A DNA stretch of 64,000 bases, from assembly GCA_903908065.1 (NCBI GenBank), contig CAIVQO010000072.1, positions 1 through 64,000 of the forward strand. The letters are read 5' to 3'. Of the stretch, positions 39,515-48,653 are shown piece after piece. The notes beneath the pieces were generated by a model, which was not told the DNA's origin, searched no databases, and was given only the letters and a program-made list of their open reading frames with translations. This DNA is from an uncultured beta proteobacterium (GTDB taxonomy: Bacteria > Pseudomonadota > Gammaproteobacteria > Burkholderiales > Rhodocyclaceae). The position numbers were made by a program, and so were the translations under genes. Each line of letters begins with the position of its first letter. Within the stretch, counting starts at the first letter, position 1.

Positions 39515-40363
39515 ATGCGCAAGACCATAATTGCCGCCGCTATCGCCGGAACCTTCGCCCTCCCCTCCGTCGTCATGGCCCAGGCCGCCGCCGCGCCGGC
39601 CAGCCCGCATACCTTCACGCCGAACGTCGGCGTCGTCTCCGACTACCTGTTCCGCGGTGTCAGCCAGACCCGCGGCGGGGCGGCCCTGCAGGGCGGTGTC
39701 GATTACTCCCATGCGAGCGGCCTGTACGCCGGCGTCTGGGCGTCGACTATCACCTGGGTCAAGGATGCCTATGGCAGCGGCACCACCGAGATCGATTACT
39801 ACGGCGGCTACAAGAACAGCTTCGGTGGCGGTGACTGGACCTATGACATCGGCGCCATTGCCTACACCTATCCCGGCAAGGGCAATGCGATTCCCGGCAC
39901 CAACGTGAATCCGAACACCAACGAGGTGTATGGCGCGCTCGGCTACAAGTGGGTGACCATGAAGTATTCGCGCGTCGTATCCGACGGCTTCATCGGCTGG
40001 CTGGGTAACAACGGCAACACCAGCACCCGCGGTTCCGACTACCTCGAGCTCAATGCGTCCTACGACCTCGGCAACGGCTGGGGCCTGAGCGGCCACTATG
40101 GCCACCAGAAGGTGAAGAACGTCAATGCCGTCGCCGCCACCGCCAGCCCGAGCTACAACGACTGGAACATCGGCGTGACCAAGGATGTCGGCTTCGGCGT
40201 GATCGGCCTGACCTATTCGGCGACGGATGCCAGCGGCTCCTGCGGCAATCCGCTGCCCGCCGCCAACGCTTCCGCCTACTGCTGGGGCACCAACCGCGGC
40301 ACGACGGGCTTCAAGGACGTGGCCAAGGACACCCTGGTGCTGAGCTTCAAGAAGACGTTCTAA
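39515..40363 (+). CDS. TorF family putative porin
   Basis: A 282-residue outer-membrane protein. The signal peptide (MRKTIIAAAIAGTF, cleavage after VMAQA near 24) is followed by a conserved start (TPNVGVVSDYLFRGVSQT), and alternating amphipathic strands end in Phe (LSFKKTF), as beta-barrels do. TorF/gcw_chp proteins are predicted porins. It is the first gene behind an NtrC-dependent promoter and precedes glnK and amtB by 93 bases, so it probably admits ammonium or small nitrogen compounds under nitrogen limitation. Confidence 0.88.
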   Translation: MRKTIIAAAIAGTFALPSVVMAQAAAAPASPHTFTPNVGVVSDYLFRGVSQTRGGAALQGGVDYSHASGLYAGVWASTITWVKDAYGSGTTEIDYYGGYKNSFGGGDWTYDIGAIAYTYPGKGNAIPGTNVNPNTNEVYGALGYKWVTMKYSRVVSDGFIGWLGNNGNTSTRGSDYLELNASYDLGNGWGLSGHYGHQKVKNVNAVAATASPSYNDWNIGVTKDVGFGVIGLTYSATDASGSCGNPLPAANASAYCWGTNRGTTGFKDVAKDTLVLSFKKTF

Positions 40364-40795
<432 letters not shown>

Positions 40796-40807
40796 GGGAG
40801 AGCTAAA

Positions 40808-42316
40808 ATGAACCGCATATTCGCAAGCCTGCTGATGGCTCTTGCCATTGGCATTTCCGGCGGCGCGGCCAGTGCCTGGGCCGCCGACGACAAGCCCGCC
40901 GCGCCTGCCGCGGTGGTGGCGCCCGCTGCAGCTGCTCCGGCCGCTGCCGCTCCCGCCGCCGCACCCGAGGCAGCGGCGGCAACGCCGGCTGCCGCGCCGG
41001 CGCCCGTGCCCAACAAGGGCGACAACGCCTGGTTGATGGTCGCCACGGCTTTCGTCATCCTGATGAGCATCCCCGGCCTGGCGCTGTTCTACGGCGGCCT
41101 GGTACGCAGCAAGAACATGCTCTCGGTGCTGATGCAGGTGTTCGTGGTGTTCTCGGTGATCAGCGTGCTGTGGGCCATCTACGGCTACAGCGTGGCCTTC
41201 ACCGAGGGCAATGCCTTCTTCGGCAGCCTCGACAAGCTGTTCCTGAAGGGCATCACGCCGGATTCGGTGGGTGCCACCTTCAGCAAGGGCGTGGTGGTCT
41301 CCGAGTTCATCTTCGTCGCCTTCCAGGGTGCCTTCGCGGCGATTACCTGCGGCCTGATCGTCGGCGCCTTCGCCGAGCGCATCAAGTTCTCCGCGGTCCT
41401 GCTGTTCATGGTGCTGTGGTTCAGCTTCAGCTACCTGCCGATGACCCACATGGTCTGGTACTGGGCCGGCCCCGATGCCTACACCACGGCGGAAGCCGCG
41501 GAAAAGGCGGGCGCCACGGCCGGCTACCTGTTCCAGAAGGGTGCGCTCGATTTCGCCGGCGGCACCGTGGTGCACATCAATGCCGCGATCGCCGGCCTGA
41601 TTGGCGCCTACATGGTCGGCAAGCGCGTCGGCTACGGCAAGGATTCGATGGCACCGCACTCGCTGACCTTCACCATGATCGGCGCTTCGCTGCTGTGGTT
41701 CGGCTGGTTCGGTTTCAACGCCGGCTCGGCGCTCGAAGCCAACGGCACGGCCGGCCTCGCCTTCGTCAATACCTGGCTGGCCACCGCGACCGCGGCGACT
41801 TCCTGGATGGTGGCGGAATGGCTGATCAAGGGCAAGCCCTCGATGTTGGGTGCTGCGTCCGGTGCCGTGGCCGGCCTGGTCGCGATCACCCCGGCGGCCG
41901 GTTTCGTCGGCGTGATCGGCGCCCTGGTGATCGGCCTTGCGGCTGGCGTGATCTGCCTCTGGGGCGTGAATGGCCTGAAGAAGCTGCTCGGTGCTGACGA
42001 CTCGCTCGACGTGTTCGGCGTGCATGGCGTCGGCGGCATCCTCGGCGCCATCCTCACCGGCGTGTTTGCCGCGCCCAGTCTGGGCGGCACGGGGATCTAC
42101 GACTACGTCGCGAACAAGGTCGCGGACAACTACGACATCATGGGCCAGGTAATGATCCAGGCCACCGGTGTCGGCGTGACCCTGGTCTGGTCCGGCGTGG
42201 TGGCCTTCATCTGCTACAAGATCGTGGATATCTTCGTCGGCCTGCGGGTACCGGAAGACGAGGAGCGCGAGGGCCTCGACATCACCTCGCACGGCGAATC
42301 GGCCTACCACAACTGA
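40808..42316 (+). CDS. amtB: Ammonium transporter AmtB
   Basis: A 502-residue channel-type ammonium transporter. A signal peptide (residues 1-26) and an Ala/Pro-rich linker to about 72 precede 11 membrane helices. The pore His pair is present in GGTVVHINA and VFGVHGVGG, with the conserved Asp of the AmtB family in the WAGPDAY region. It is regulated by GlnK and transcribed from the NtrC/sigma-54 promoter upstream of the porin gene. The linker is longer than in E. coli AmtB. Confidence 0.96.
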   Translation: MNRIFASLLMALAIGISGGAASAWAADDKPAAPAAVVAPAAAAPAAAAPAAAPEAAAATPAAAPAPVPNKGDNAWLMVATAFVILMSIPGLALFYGGLVRSKNMLSVLMQVFVVFSVISVLWAIYGYSVAFTEGNAFFGSLDKLFLKGITPDSVGATFSKGVVVSEFIFVAFQGAFAAITCGLIVGAFAERIKFSAVLLFMVLWFSFSYLPMTHMVWYWAGPDAYTTAEAAEKAGATAGYLFQKGALDFAGGTVVHINAAIAGLIGAYMVGKRVGYGKDSMAPHSLTFTMIGASLLWFGWFGFNAGSALEANGTAGLAFVNTWLATATAATSWMVAEWLIKGKPSMLGAASGAVAGLVAITPAAGFVGVIGALVIGLAAGVICLWGVNGLKKLLGADDSLDVFGVHGVGGILGAILTGVFAAPSLGGTGIYDYVANKVADNYDIMGQVMIQATGVGVTLVWSGVVAFICYKIVDIFVGLRVPEDEEREGLDITSHGESAYHN

Positions 42317-42332
42317 GCTGAGTTGCCTCCCC

Positions 42333-42354
42333 GCTCCCTCCGCCAGGAGGGAGC
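42333..42354 (+). repeat. Inverted repeat behind amtB
   Basis: A perfect nine-base palindrome, GCTCCCTCC, loop GCCA, GGAGGGAGC, 16 bases after the amtB stop. It has no T-run, but it could stabilise the 3' end of the operon transcript upstream of the true terminator. Confidence 0.6.
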
Positions 42355-42389
42355 TGCCGCCGGAGTCCTCCCCTCCCGCGGCAACTCGA

Positions 42390-42416
42390 CGGGCGCCCAT
42401 GCGGCGCCCGTTTTTT
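42390..42416 (+). terminator. Intrinsic terminator of the porin-glnK-amtB operon
   Basis: Stem CGGGCGCC (42390-42397) and GGCGCCCG (42403-42410) with a five-base loop, followed by six T (42411-42416). It separates the nitrogen operon from the MCE operon. Confidence 0.92.
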
Positions 42417-42486
42417 CTTGGCGATCGCCGATTGCCGTGCCGCCAGCGCCGACTTTCGCCGCAGACGGCCATGCCATAATCAAAAC

Positions 42487-44262
42487 ATGACCCGCATTCC
42501 TCGCGACATCGTGATCGGCTTCCTGCTGGTGTGTGCCGTCGGCTGGACCCTGATGGGAACGCGCGCCCTGCGTTTCGCCGACCAGGCCTTCTACGATGCG
42601 CAGATTTCCTGGTTGCGTGCGCACTCGCCGACGCCGCTGGCGCAGGATGTGGTTGTCATAGGCATCGACGAGGCGGCCTATGTCGCGATCCCGGAACCGG
42701 CCGCGCTCTGGCATGCCCATCTTGGCCTCCTGTTCGCCGGGCTTTCGGCGGCCGAGCCGACCGTGGTCGGCGTGGCCACACCCCTGCCGGTCCGCTCGTA
42801 CGACTTCCTGGTGAAGGACATCGACGCCAGCCTGATTTCGGGCATTGCCCGGCTCAAGAGTGCGGCGCCGCTGGTGGTGGGCCAGCCGCCGGGCATCGGC
42901 ACCCGCCTGCGGCCGATCGCGCCCGAACTGTTGGCGGTCATCGGCGAAAAGGAGCTCGCCTCGCTGGCGATTTGCGAGGACACCGACGGCGTGGTGCGGC
43001 GGATCAACCAGCGCCGTTGCCAATCCGACGACAAGCGCGATCCGCTGGCGCTGGCCATGGCCAAGCGCCTGGGGCGCCAGGGTTCGCCCACCGGCATGAT
43101 CGATTACAGCGTCGGCGGCAGCGTCGAATACACGCCGCTTCTCACCGTGCTGGGCTGGATCCATCGCGGCGAGAACGACAAGCTGCGTGCCCTGGTCAAG
43201 GGGCGCGCGGTGGTGGTGGCGAGCCTGCTGCCCACCGAATCCCGTCACCGCCTGCCGGTTTCGCTGGCCGGTTGGGAACCCGGCAGCCGCACCGAGCCGG
43301 CGGCGGTGGTGCATATCCAGGCCCTGCGTTCCCTGCTTGCGCGCGGGTTGATCGAGCGCGCGCCGGAAAACCTGTCCCTGTTGCTCGCCGCGATCGGCAC
43401 CCTGTTCTGGTTCGGGCGCGGCGGCTGGGCCAAGGGCCTGCTCCTGTTGCTCGCCCTGGGCAGCCTGTTGGGCCTGTCGACCTATGCCCTGTGGCAGGGC
43501 GATTACCTGCGCGTGGCGAACATCGTGCTGGTCAGCGTGCTGGCCTATGTTGCACGCCTGGCCTGGGAATTCATTAGGCATTTCCGCGAACGCCGCATGC
43601 TGCTGGGGATGTTTGCCGGTCATGTGAGTCCACAGGTGATGCGGGCGCTGATCGGCGGCGAGCTGCAACTCGAAGAGAGCGGCAAGCGGCAAGCGGTGAC
43701 GCTGATGGTGGTGGGAATCCGCGGCTTCGCCGCGCGCGCTGCGCGATCGACGCCGCAGGCCACCATCGGCCTGTTGAACCGCTTCCACCAGACCGCCAGC
43801 CTGGCGATACAGAACAGCAGCGGCGCCGTGGACAAGTACGTCGGCGACGGCCTGACAGCGACCTTTGGCCTGCCGCAACCGCTCGACGCGCCGCAGCGCA
43901 ATGCCCTCGAGGCGGCACAAGATCTGCTGCTGCGCGTCGAGCGGCTGAACCGCGAGCTGGTGGCCGACGGTGGCGAGCCGATCCAGATCGGGATCGGCAT
44001 CCATAGCGGCGAGGTGCTGGCCGGCTATGTCGGATCCGACCGGCGGCGCGAGTTCTCCGTCATAGGCGATGTCATAGGCATTGCGGCGCGGCTGGAAAGC
44101 CTGACCAAGGACAGCGGCCATCCGGTGCTCTGCTCGGAAGCCGTGGCGGCAGCGGTGGGTTTTGGCGGCGGGTTGGTCGAACTGCCTGCCGCGGACGCCG
44201 CCAAGCCGCGCCTCTGGGGCTGGACGCCGCCAGCCCAGGTCGCCGCGGGAGCGGGGGCATGA
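42487..44262 (+). CDS. CHASE2 membrane protein with degenerate adenylate cyclase domain
   Basis: A 591-residue protein: one N-terminal helix (7-25), a periplasmic CHASE2-type sensor (about 30-290), three helices (295-360) and a class III cyclase-like domain (about 400-560). The first metal-binding Asp is Gly (G410 in VVGIRGF, normally DIRGF). The transition-state Asn is Gly (G531 in VIGIAARLE, normally VNxAxR). D454 and R535 remain. Catalysis is therefore unlikely; a regulatory pseudo-cyclase is a better guess. ATG 42487 gives the standard N-terminus. The stop overlaps the permease start (ATGA). Confidence 0.85.
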   Translation: MTRIPRDIVIGFLLVCAVGWTLMGTRALRFADQAFYDAQISWLRAHSPTPLAQDVVVIGIDEAAYVAIPEPAALWHAHLGLLFAGLSAAEPTVVGVATPLPVRSYDFLVKDIDASLISGIARLKSAAPLVVGQPPGIGTRLRPIAPELLAVIGEKELASLAICEDTDGVVRRINQRRCQSDDKRDPLALAMAKRLGRQGSPTGMIDYSVGGSVEYTPLLTVLGWIHRGENDKLRALVKGRAVVVASLLPTESRHRLPVSLAGWEPGSRTEPAAVVHIQALRSLLARGLIERAPENLSLLLAAIGTLFWFGRGGWAKGLLLLLALGSLLGLSTYALWQGDYLRVANIVLVSVLAYVARLAWEFIRHFRERRMLLGMFAGHVSPQVMRALIGGELQLEESGKRQAVTLMVVGIRGFAARAARSTPQATIGLLNRFHQTASLAIQNSSGAVDKYVGDGLTATFGLPQPLDAPQRNALEAAQDLLLRVERLNRELVADGGEPIQIGIGIHSGEVLAGYVGSDRRREFSVIGDVIGIAARLESLTKDSGHPVLCSEAVAAAVGFGGGLVELPAADAAKPRLWGWTPPAQVAAGAGA

Positions 44263-45014
44263 GCGCCGTGGCGCGATCGGGATTGGCTGCCTACCTGGCC
44301 TTGCTGCGGCTCGCCACGGCGCGCCATGGCGAACTCCGGCGGCCCCTGCTGCGGGCTCAGCTGCAACGCCAGGTCCATGTCGCCGGCGTCGCCGCGCTGC
44401 CCATCATCATGGTGCTGGCGGTGCTCACCGGCGCCGGCGTGAGCATCCAGTTGGCTGCCTTGATCGGTGCCGAAGCCGATCTCACCCAGCGCCTGCTCTT
44501 CCTCGGCCTGTTCTTCGAGCTGGCGCCCTTGCTCTCCGCTCTGGTGGTGGTGGCGCGCAGCAGCGCCGGCATCGCCTCCGAACTGGCGGTGATGAACCTG
44601 CATGACGAGTTCACCGCGCTGCGCCGCCTCGGCGTGCCGCCGGCCGATTTCCTGCTGTTGCCACGAATCTTTGGCCTGGCCATCGCCTTGCCGGCGGTGA
44701 CGGCCTGCTTTCAGGCCGCCGCGCTCGCCAGCGGCTGGCTGGCCACCGCCTTGATCGATGGCCGCCCCCTGCTCGATGCCGCCGGCCGTTTCCTCGATCT
44801 GGCCAATCCCTGGCTGGCCTTGCTGAGCCTGGCCAAGGGCGCGCTCACCGGCGCCGCGATCGGCATCATCGCCTGCCAGCGGGGCAGCAGCGGCGAAGCT
44901 TCGGCGCAAGCCATCTCCGATGCCGCGATCACTTCAGTCGGTGCCGGACTGGTTGCCGTATTCGTCATTGACGTCGCCTTTGCGGCCCTGGTCTGGGCGA
45001 TGGCATGGGCATGA
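44259..45014 (+). CDS. MlaE family ABC permease
   Basis: A 251-residue permease of the MlaE/YrbE type: five to six hydrophobic helices and a family pattern around ELAPLLSALVVVARSSAGIASEL, with LRRLGVPPADFLLLPRI as the coupling region. It forms a dimeric inner-membrane core for lipid transport with an MCE protein. It overlaps the upstream pseudo-cyclase and the downstream pseudo-ATPase by four bases each, so the subunits are made together. Confidence 0.88.
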   Translation: MSAVARSGLAAYLALLRLATARHGELRRPLLRAQLQRQVHVAGVAALPIIMVLAVLTGAGVSIQLAALIGAEADLTQRLLFLGLFFELAPLLSALVVVARSSAGIASELAVMNLHDEFTALRRLGVPPADFLLLPRIFGLAIALPAVTACFQAAALASGWLATALIDGRPLLDAAGRFLDLANPWLALLSLAKGALTGAAIGIIACQRGSSGEASAQAISDAAITSVGAGLVAVFVIDVAFAALVWAMAWA

Positions 45015-45631
45015 CGGCGACCGCGACGCTTGAGGTGGCGATCGAGGCGCGCCACCTGCTGCTTATACGGGGCGATACAGTTTGCCTGGATTTGCCGCTC
45101 GACCAGGGCGGTCGACATCGCCTGGTGGTGGAGGATGTCGCTGCGGCACGGCGTGTGGTGGCCGGACTGGAGGCTTGCCCCGGGGTTGGCATCCTGACCG
45201 CGGCCGGTAGCCTGCCCGGCGCCATGACGGTGGCCGAAAGCCTGGCCCTGGCCCTGCGGTACGGCCAGGACATGGTCGATGCCCGCGACGACGAGCGGGA
45301 GATGGAAATGGCATTGCAGCTGTGCGGCGTGTCGGCGCAGCGCATCGAGCTGCTGGGCAGCGAACAGCCGATGCGCCTGCCGCGCATGGAGCGCTGGGCC
45401 ATCGGGCTGGCGCGCTGGATGCTCCGCCCGCCCGAACTGCTGGTGATCGATCGCCTGTTTGCCGGTCTGACCCGGCGCGAGGCCGAGGCCCTGATTAGCG
45501 TGCAGGCGGCATATCATCGCCGGCACCCGTTTCGCACCGCGCTGTTCGTCGACCTTGATACTCACGAGCTGCCTGAACTGCCGCAGTGTCGCAGCCTGGC
45601 CCATTTCGCGGAGGATGCATGTCCCTGCTGA
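45011..45631 (+). CDS. Degenerate ABC ATPase subunit (MlaF-like, no Walker A)
   Basis: A 206-residue protein in the place where mlaF belongs. Remnants of the ABC fold are visible: MTVAESLALALRYG resembles the region after the Q-loop, LPRMERWAIGLARWML stands where the signature LSGGMxxRxxLARA should be, and ELLVIDRLFAGLT aligns with Walker B, with DEP changed to DRL. There is no GxxGxGK(S/T) Walker A; the position reads VEDVAAARRV. It should not hydrolyse ATP. An earlier ATG (45005) is also possible. It may be a structural partner of a true ATPase encoded elsewhere. Confidence 0.7.
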   Translation: MTATATLEVAIEARHLLLIRGDTVCLDLPLDQGGRHRLVVEDVAAARRVVAGLEACPGVGILTAAGSLPGAMTVAESLALALRYGQDMVDARDDEREMEMALQLCGVSAQRIELLGSEQPMRLPRMERWAIGLARWMLRPPELLVIDRLFAGLTRREAEALISVQAAYHRRHPFRTALFVDLDTHELPELPQCRSLAHFAEDACPC

Positions 45632-46557
45632 CCCAATATGACGCCGACGCGACGGCCTTGCGTCGCAGTACGCGCCGCTTCCTGATCCTCGCGACCTTGC
45701 TGACGCTGACCGTGGTGGCGGCGATTTTCGTGCGCCAGGGCCTGTTGCGCCAGACCGTGAGCTATGGCTTCGTCACCGACAGCGCCCAGGACATAACCAA
45801 GGGCCAGGCCGTCCGCATTGCCGGCTTCCGCGTCGGTTCGGTGTCGCAGGTCAGCCTGCGCGACGATGGTTCGGTGGCCGTGGCCATCGAAGTCGATGCC
45901 GACCACATGCGCTTCGTCACCCATGACGCCCGCGTCGAATTGCGCAAGGAAGGCCTGGTGGGGTCGCCGACGCTGGAAATCGTGCCGGGTCCGGACAAGA
46001 CCCGGCTGGCCGCGGCGCAGGCGCGCCTAGCCTTCACCCGCGCCGATGGACTGGGTGCGCTAGCCAATCAGGTGCGCGACGAATTCGTGCCCATCCTCAA
46101 GGACATCAAGGCGATCACCGGCACGCTCGCCGATCCGCAGAAGGGACTGCCCGGCACCTTGGCTCAGCTGCGCTCGAGTTCCGAGGCGCTGAATGTCCTG
46201 CTGGCCAACGGCAACCGTCAGGTGGATGGCATCGGTACCTCGGCGGTGCGTGTGTTGAACAAGGCCGAGGAAGACCTCCAGCATCTCGGACAGACGCTGG
46301 AAGCCGCCAACCAGCGCCTGCCAGCCATGCTCGACCGAACCCGCCAGGTACTCGACCATGTCGAGAAGATCACTGCCGAGGCGGAGACCAGCGTCCCGCC
46401 GGTATTGCGCGACGGCAGTGCGGTGGCCGCCGACGTGCGCGAGATCGTGGGTGGCGCCAAGCAGGCCTGGCCGATCCGCAACCTGGTGGATGCTCCGGGA
46501 CCGGCGACACTCAAGGCGGACAGCGATCTGCGCGGGGAGGCCTCCCGTGGGCGCTAA
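45619..46557 (+). CDS. MCE family protein (MlaD-like)
   Basis: A 312-residue protein with one N-terminal transmembrane helix (about 20-40), an MCE domain (about 44-125; SYGFVTDSAQDITKGQAVRI) and a long helical C-terminus (130-290). MCE rings carry lipids across the periplasm. The helical extension is longer than in E. coli MlaD and could form a tube- or needle-like extension as in PqiB-type MCE proteins. ATG 45619 overlaps the upstream stop by 13 bases. Confidence 0.88.
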   Translation: MSLLTQYDADATALRRSTRRFLILATLLTLTVVAAIFVRQGLLRQTVSYGFVTDSAQDITKGQAVRIAGFRVGSVSQVSLRDDGSVAVAIEVDADHMRFVTHDARVELRKEGLVGSPTLEIVPGPDKTRLAAAQARLAFTRADGLGALANQVRDEFVPILKDIKAITGTLADPQKGLPGTLAQLRSSSEALNVLLANGNRQVDGIGTSAVRVLNKAEEDLQHLGQTLEAANQRLPAMLDRTRQVLDHVEKITAEAETSVPPVLRDGSAVAADVREIVGGAKQAWPIRNLVDAPGPATLKADSDLRGEASRGR

Positions 46558-47383
46558 GTGGTATTTGCCGTTTCTGTGTGTGCTGGCGGCATGCGCTTCC
46601 GAGCCGAGGCCTGTCGATCCGCCGCTGCTGAAAGCTGCGCTGGAAGCCGAGAGCGATGGCGCCAAGCGCTACCAGCGCGGCGACCTGGCGGTGGCCGAAC
46701 GGCGTTTTGCCGAGGCGATGCAGCGCTTTGCCAGCATCGATGACGCGGCGGGGAGTACGCGCAATCGCCTGCACTTGGTTCGCGTCAGGCTTGCGCAGGG
46801 ACGAGCGGCTGCAGCGCTGGATATGCTCGATGGCATTCCGAAAGGATCGGCCCGGGAGCTGGATGTGCTGTTGCTGCGGGGCCAGGTCTTGCTGGCCCTG
46901 GATCGTGCCGCCGACGCCGGCCAGGTTCTCGAACTGGCTGCCGGCCGTTGCGGTGCCGAGTGCACGGCAGCCGCCAGCCTGGAGATCCTGCGCGGGCATG
47001 CCAGCCTGAGACGTGGCGATTCAAATGCCGCCCGGGCTCACGCCGAGCGCGGACTGGGCTTGCTGCGCGAGCGCGACGAGCCGCTCGAAACGGCGAATGC
47101 CTGGCGCCTGCTGGCCGCCGCGCGCCTGGCCGGCGGCGATGCCTCGGCCCTGGCGGCGGCGCAGGCCGCGCTCGACATCGATCGGCGTCTGGCGCTGCCG
47201 GAGAAAATCGCGCGCGACTGGTTGCTGATCGGCGATATCCGCCGTCGGCTTGCGTCGACTCCGGCATCGGGCGGCAATGACGCCCGCTTGGCTTACGCGA
47301 GGGCGCTGGAAATTGCCGAAGCCGCGGGACTGAAGGAAATCTCCCTGATTGCATCGCAGGCATTGCAGGCTATCGGCATGTAA
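46547..47383 (+). CDS. TPR-containing lipoprotein of the MCE operon
   Basis: A 278-residue lipoprotein. GTG 46547 has a good ribosome site (GGGGAGG six bases upstream) and lies inside the 3' end of the MCE gene. The signal peptide ends in lipobox LAAC (C16), followed by Ala-Ser rather than Asp, so outer-membrane sorting is expected. The rest is made of TPR-like helical pairs with Ala-rich repeats. The position in the operon suggests an outer-membrane partner of the MCE protein, unlike the PqiC-type lipoprotein usual in such operons. Confidence 0.75.
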   Translation: MGAKWYLPFLCVLAACASEPRPVDPPLLKAALEAESDGAKRYQRGDLAVAERRFAEAMQRFASIDDAAGSTRNRLHLVRVRLAQGRAAAALDMLDGIPKGSARELDVLLLRGQVLLALDRAADAGQVLELAAGRCGAECTAAASLEILRGHASLRRGDSNAARAHAERGLGLLRERDEPLETANAWRLLAAARLAGGDASALAAAQAALDIDRRLALPEKIARDWLLIGDIRRRLASTPASGGNDARLAYARALEIAEAAGLKEISLIASQALQAIGM

Positions 47384-47470
47384 AAAAAATTCTGCGGCAT
47401 GACTACCCCATTCGGCATAAATGGCGGTATGCTCCCGAACTGTTTCATCCCCCCCTTAAAGGAGTAAACC

Positions 47471-47689
47471 ATGGCAAGAAAGAAGAAGCTCGATTTTTCC
47501 GACATCGCTACCGCACGCAAGAAACTCAACCTGAATCAGAAGGATTTCTGGACCCGCTACGGCGTGACGCAGTCCGGCGGTTCGCGTTATGAGTCCGGCC
47601 GCAACATTCCGAAGCCCCTGGCCATCCTGTTGTGGTTGCACCAGAGCGGCAAAGTCAGCGACAAGGATCTCGCCGACGCACAGAAGTAA
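47471..47689 (+). CDS. Small helix-turn-helix protein
   Basis: A 72-residue basic protein with a Cro/XRE-like HTH pattern: LNLNQKDFWTRYGVTQSGGSR (helices 2 and 3) followed by YESGRNIPKPLAILLWL. It lacks any other domain. GGAG precedes the ATG by about six bases. It sits between the MCE operon and two thioesterase genes on the same strand. The function is unknown; it could be a small regulator. Confidence 0.75.
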   Translation: MARKKKLDFSDIATARKKLNLNQKDFWTRYGVTQSGGSRYESGRNIPKPLAILLWLHQSGKVSDKDLADAQK

Positions 47690-47721
47690 TCCATACCGCA
47701 TGGAAGCAATCGGCGTGGAGG

Positions 47722-48156
47722 ATGGATGGAACTTCCGTGATTGAAACCGCGCGTGGGGCGGTCCACGAGTGGCAGCGCGATCACATGGGACACATCAATG
47801 TGCGCGCCTACATGGAGTTTCACGACGCCGCTTGCTGGCAATTCTATTCAGCCATCGGATTGACACCGTCGCTGCTGCGCAGCGGCGAGCTCAGATTGGC
47901 TGCAGTTCAACAGAACATCAGTTACAACCGGGAATTGTTCCCCGGCGACGTCGTCGCCGTCCGCAGCGGCGTTCTTGAAGCGCGCGAGAAGGTCTTGCGT
48001 TTTCGCCATGTTCTTTCCAATGCCGAGAGCGGCGAGATTTGCTCGAACTGTGATTTCACCGTGGTTTGCCTTGATCCGCAAACACGCAAATCGCGGCCTT
48101 TTCCCGAAACCGTGCTGGCGCGGGCGCGCGAGTTGCTGATTCCTCCCTCCGCCTAG
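47722..48156 (+). CDS. Acyl-CoA thioesterase, hotdog fold (4-hydroxybenzoyl-CoA type)
   Basis: About 144 residues with a hotdog fold: VHEWQRDHMGHINVRAYMEFHD holds the DHMGHxN motif typical of the 4HBT group, in which the Asp is catalytic. GGAGG (47717-47721) directly abuts ATG 47722, so a GTG at 47737 is also possible. The gene is followed after 11 bases by a second, PaaI-type thioesterase gene. Confidence 0.78.
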   Translation: MDGTSVIETARGAVHEWQRDHMGHINVRAYMEFHDAACWQFYSAIGLTPSLLRSGELRLAAVQQNISYNRELFPGDVVAVRSGVLEAREKVLRFRHVLSNAESGEICSNCDFTVVCLDPQTRKSRPFPETVLARARELLIPPSA

Positions 48157-48167
48157 GTTTTCCATCC

Positions 48168-48647
48168 ATGAAGAAGCATGCCGTCGAACCGGTAACCGAG
48201 TTCGAGCCTGAATTTGTCGCCGGTCTCCGGCATATTTTCGAGGAAATGATCACGTTCAACCAGGTGCTCGGGCTGAAGATCACCTCGATCACGCCGGAGC
48301 GCGTATCTGGTGCCATTGTCATGCGGCCGGAACTGGTCGGCAGCCCCAACCGCCTGCACGGAGGTGTCATCAGTGCCTGCATTGATGCCATGGGCGGGCT
48401 CGCCGTCATGGCGGCGATCGGCGCGCGGCATCTTGACGAGGCGCCCGCGCAGCGCCTGCATCGCTTCGGCAAGCTGGGCACCATCGACTTGCGCGTCGAC
48501 TACCTGCGTCCCGGCATCGGTGACCGCTTCGTCCTCAATGCCGAAGTTCTGCGCCTCGGTTCGCGCGTCGCCACCACGCGCATGGAATTCCTCGGTGCCG
48601 ACGGCAGGCTGCTATCGACCGGGGCGGGTGCCTACATCGTTTCCTAA
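48168..48647 (+). CDS. PaaI-type acyl-CoA thioesterase
   Basis: A 159-residue hotdog-fold protein of the PaaI/YdiI group. The signature LHGGVISACIDAMGGLA is intact, and the second half (RVDYLRPG) closes the fold. It probably hydrolyses acyl- or aryl-CoA esters; the substrate is unknown. It is co-directional with, and close to, another hotdog gene, suggesting a small thioesterase operon. Confidence 0.87.
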   Translation: MKKHAVEPVTEFEPEFVAGLRHIFEEMITFNQVLGLKITSITPERVSGAIVMRPELVGSPNRLHGGVISACIDAMGGLAVMAAIGARHLDEAPAQRLHRFGKLGTIDLRVDYLRPGIGDRFVLNAEVLRLGSRVATTRMEFLGADGRLLSTGAGAYIVS

Positions 48648-48653
48648 GCGGAA

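Noticed and set aside
42304-44121. Open frame antisense to the pseudo-cyclase gene
   Set aside because: Shadow of the CHASE2-cyclase gene, whose domains are clearly readable on the plus strand.
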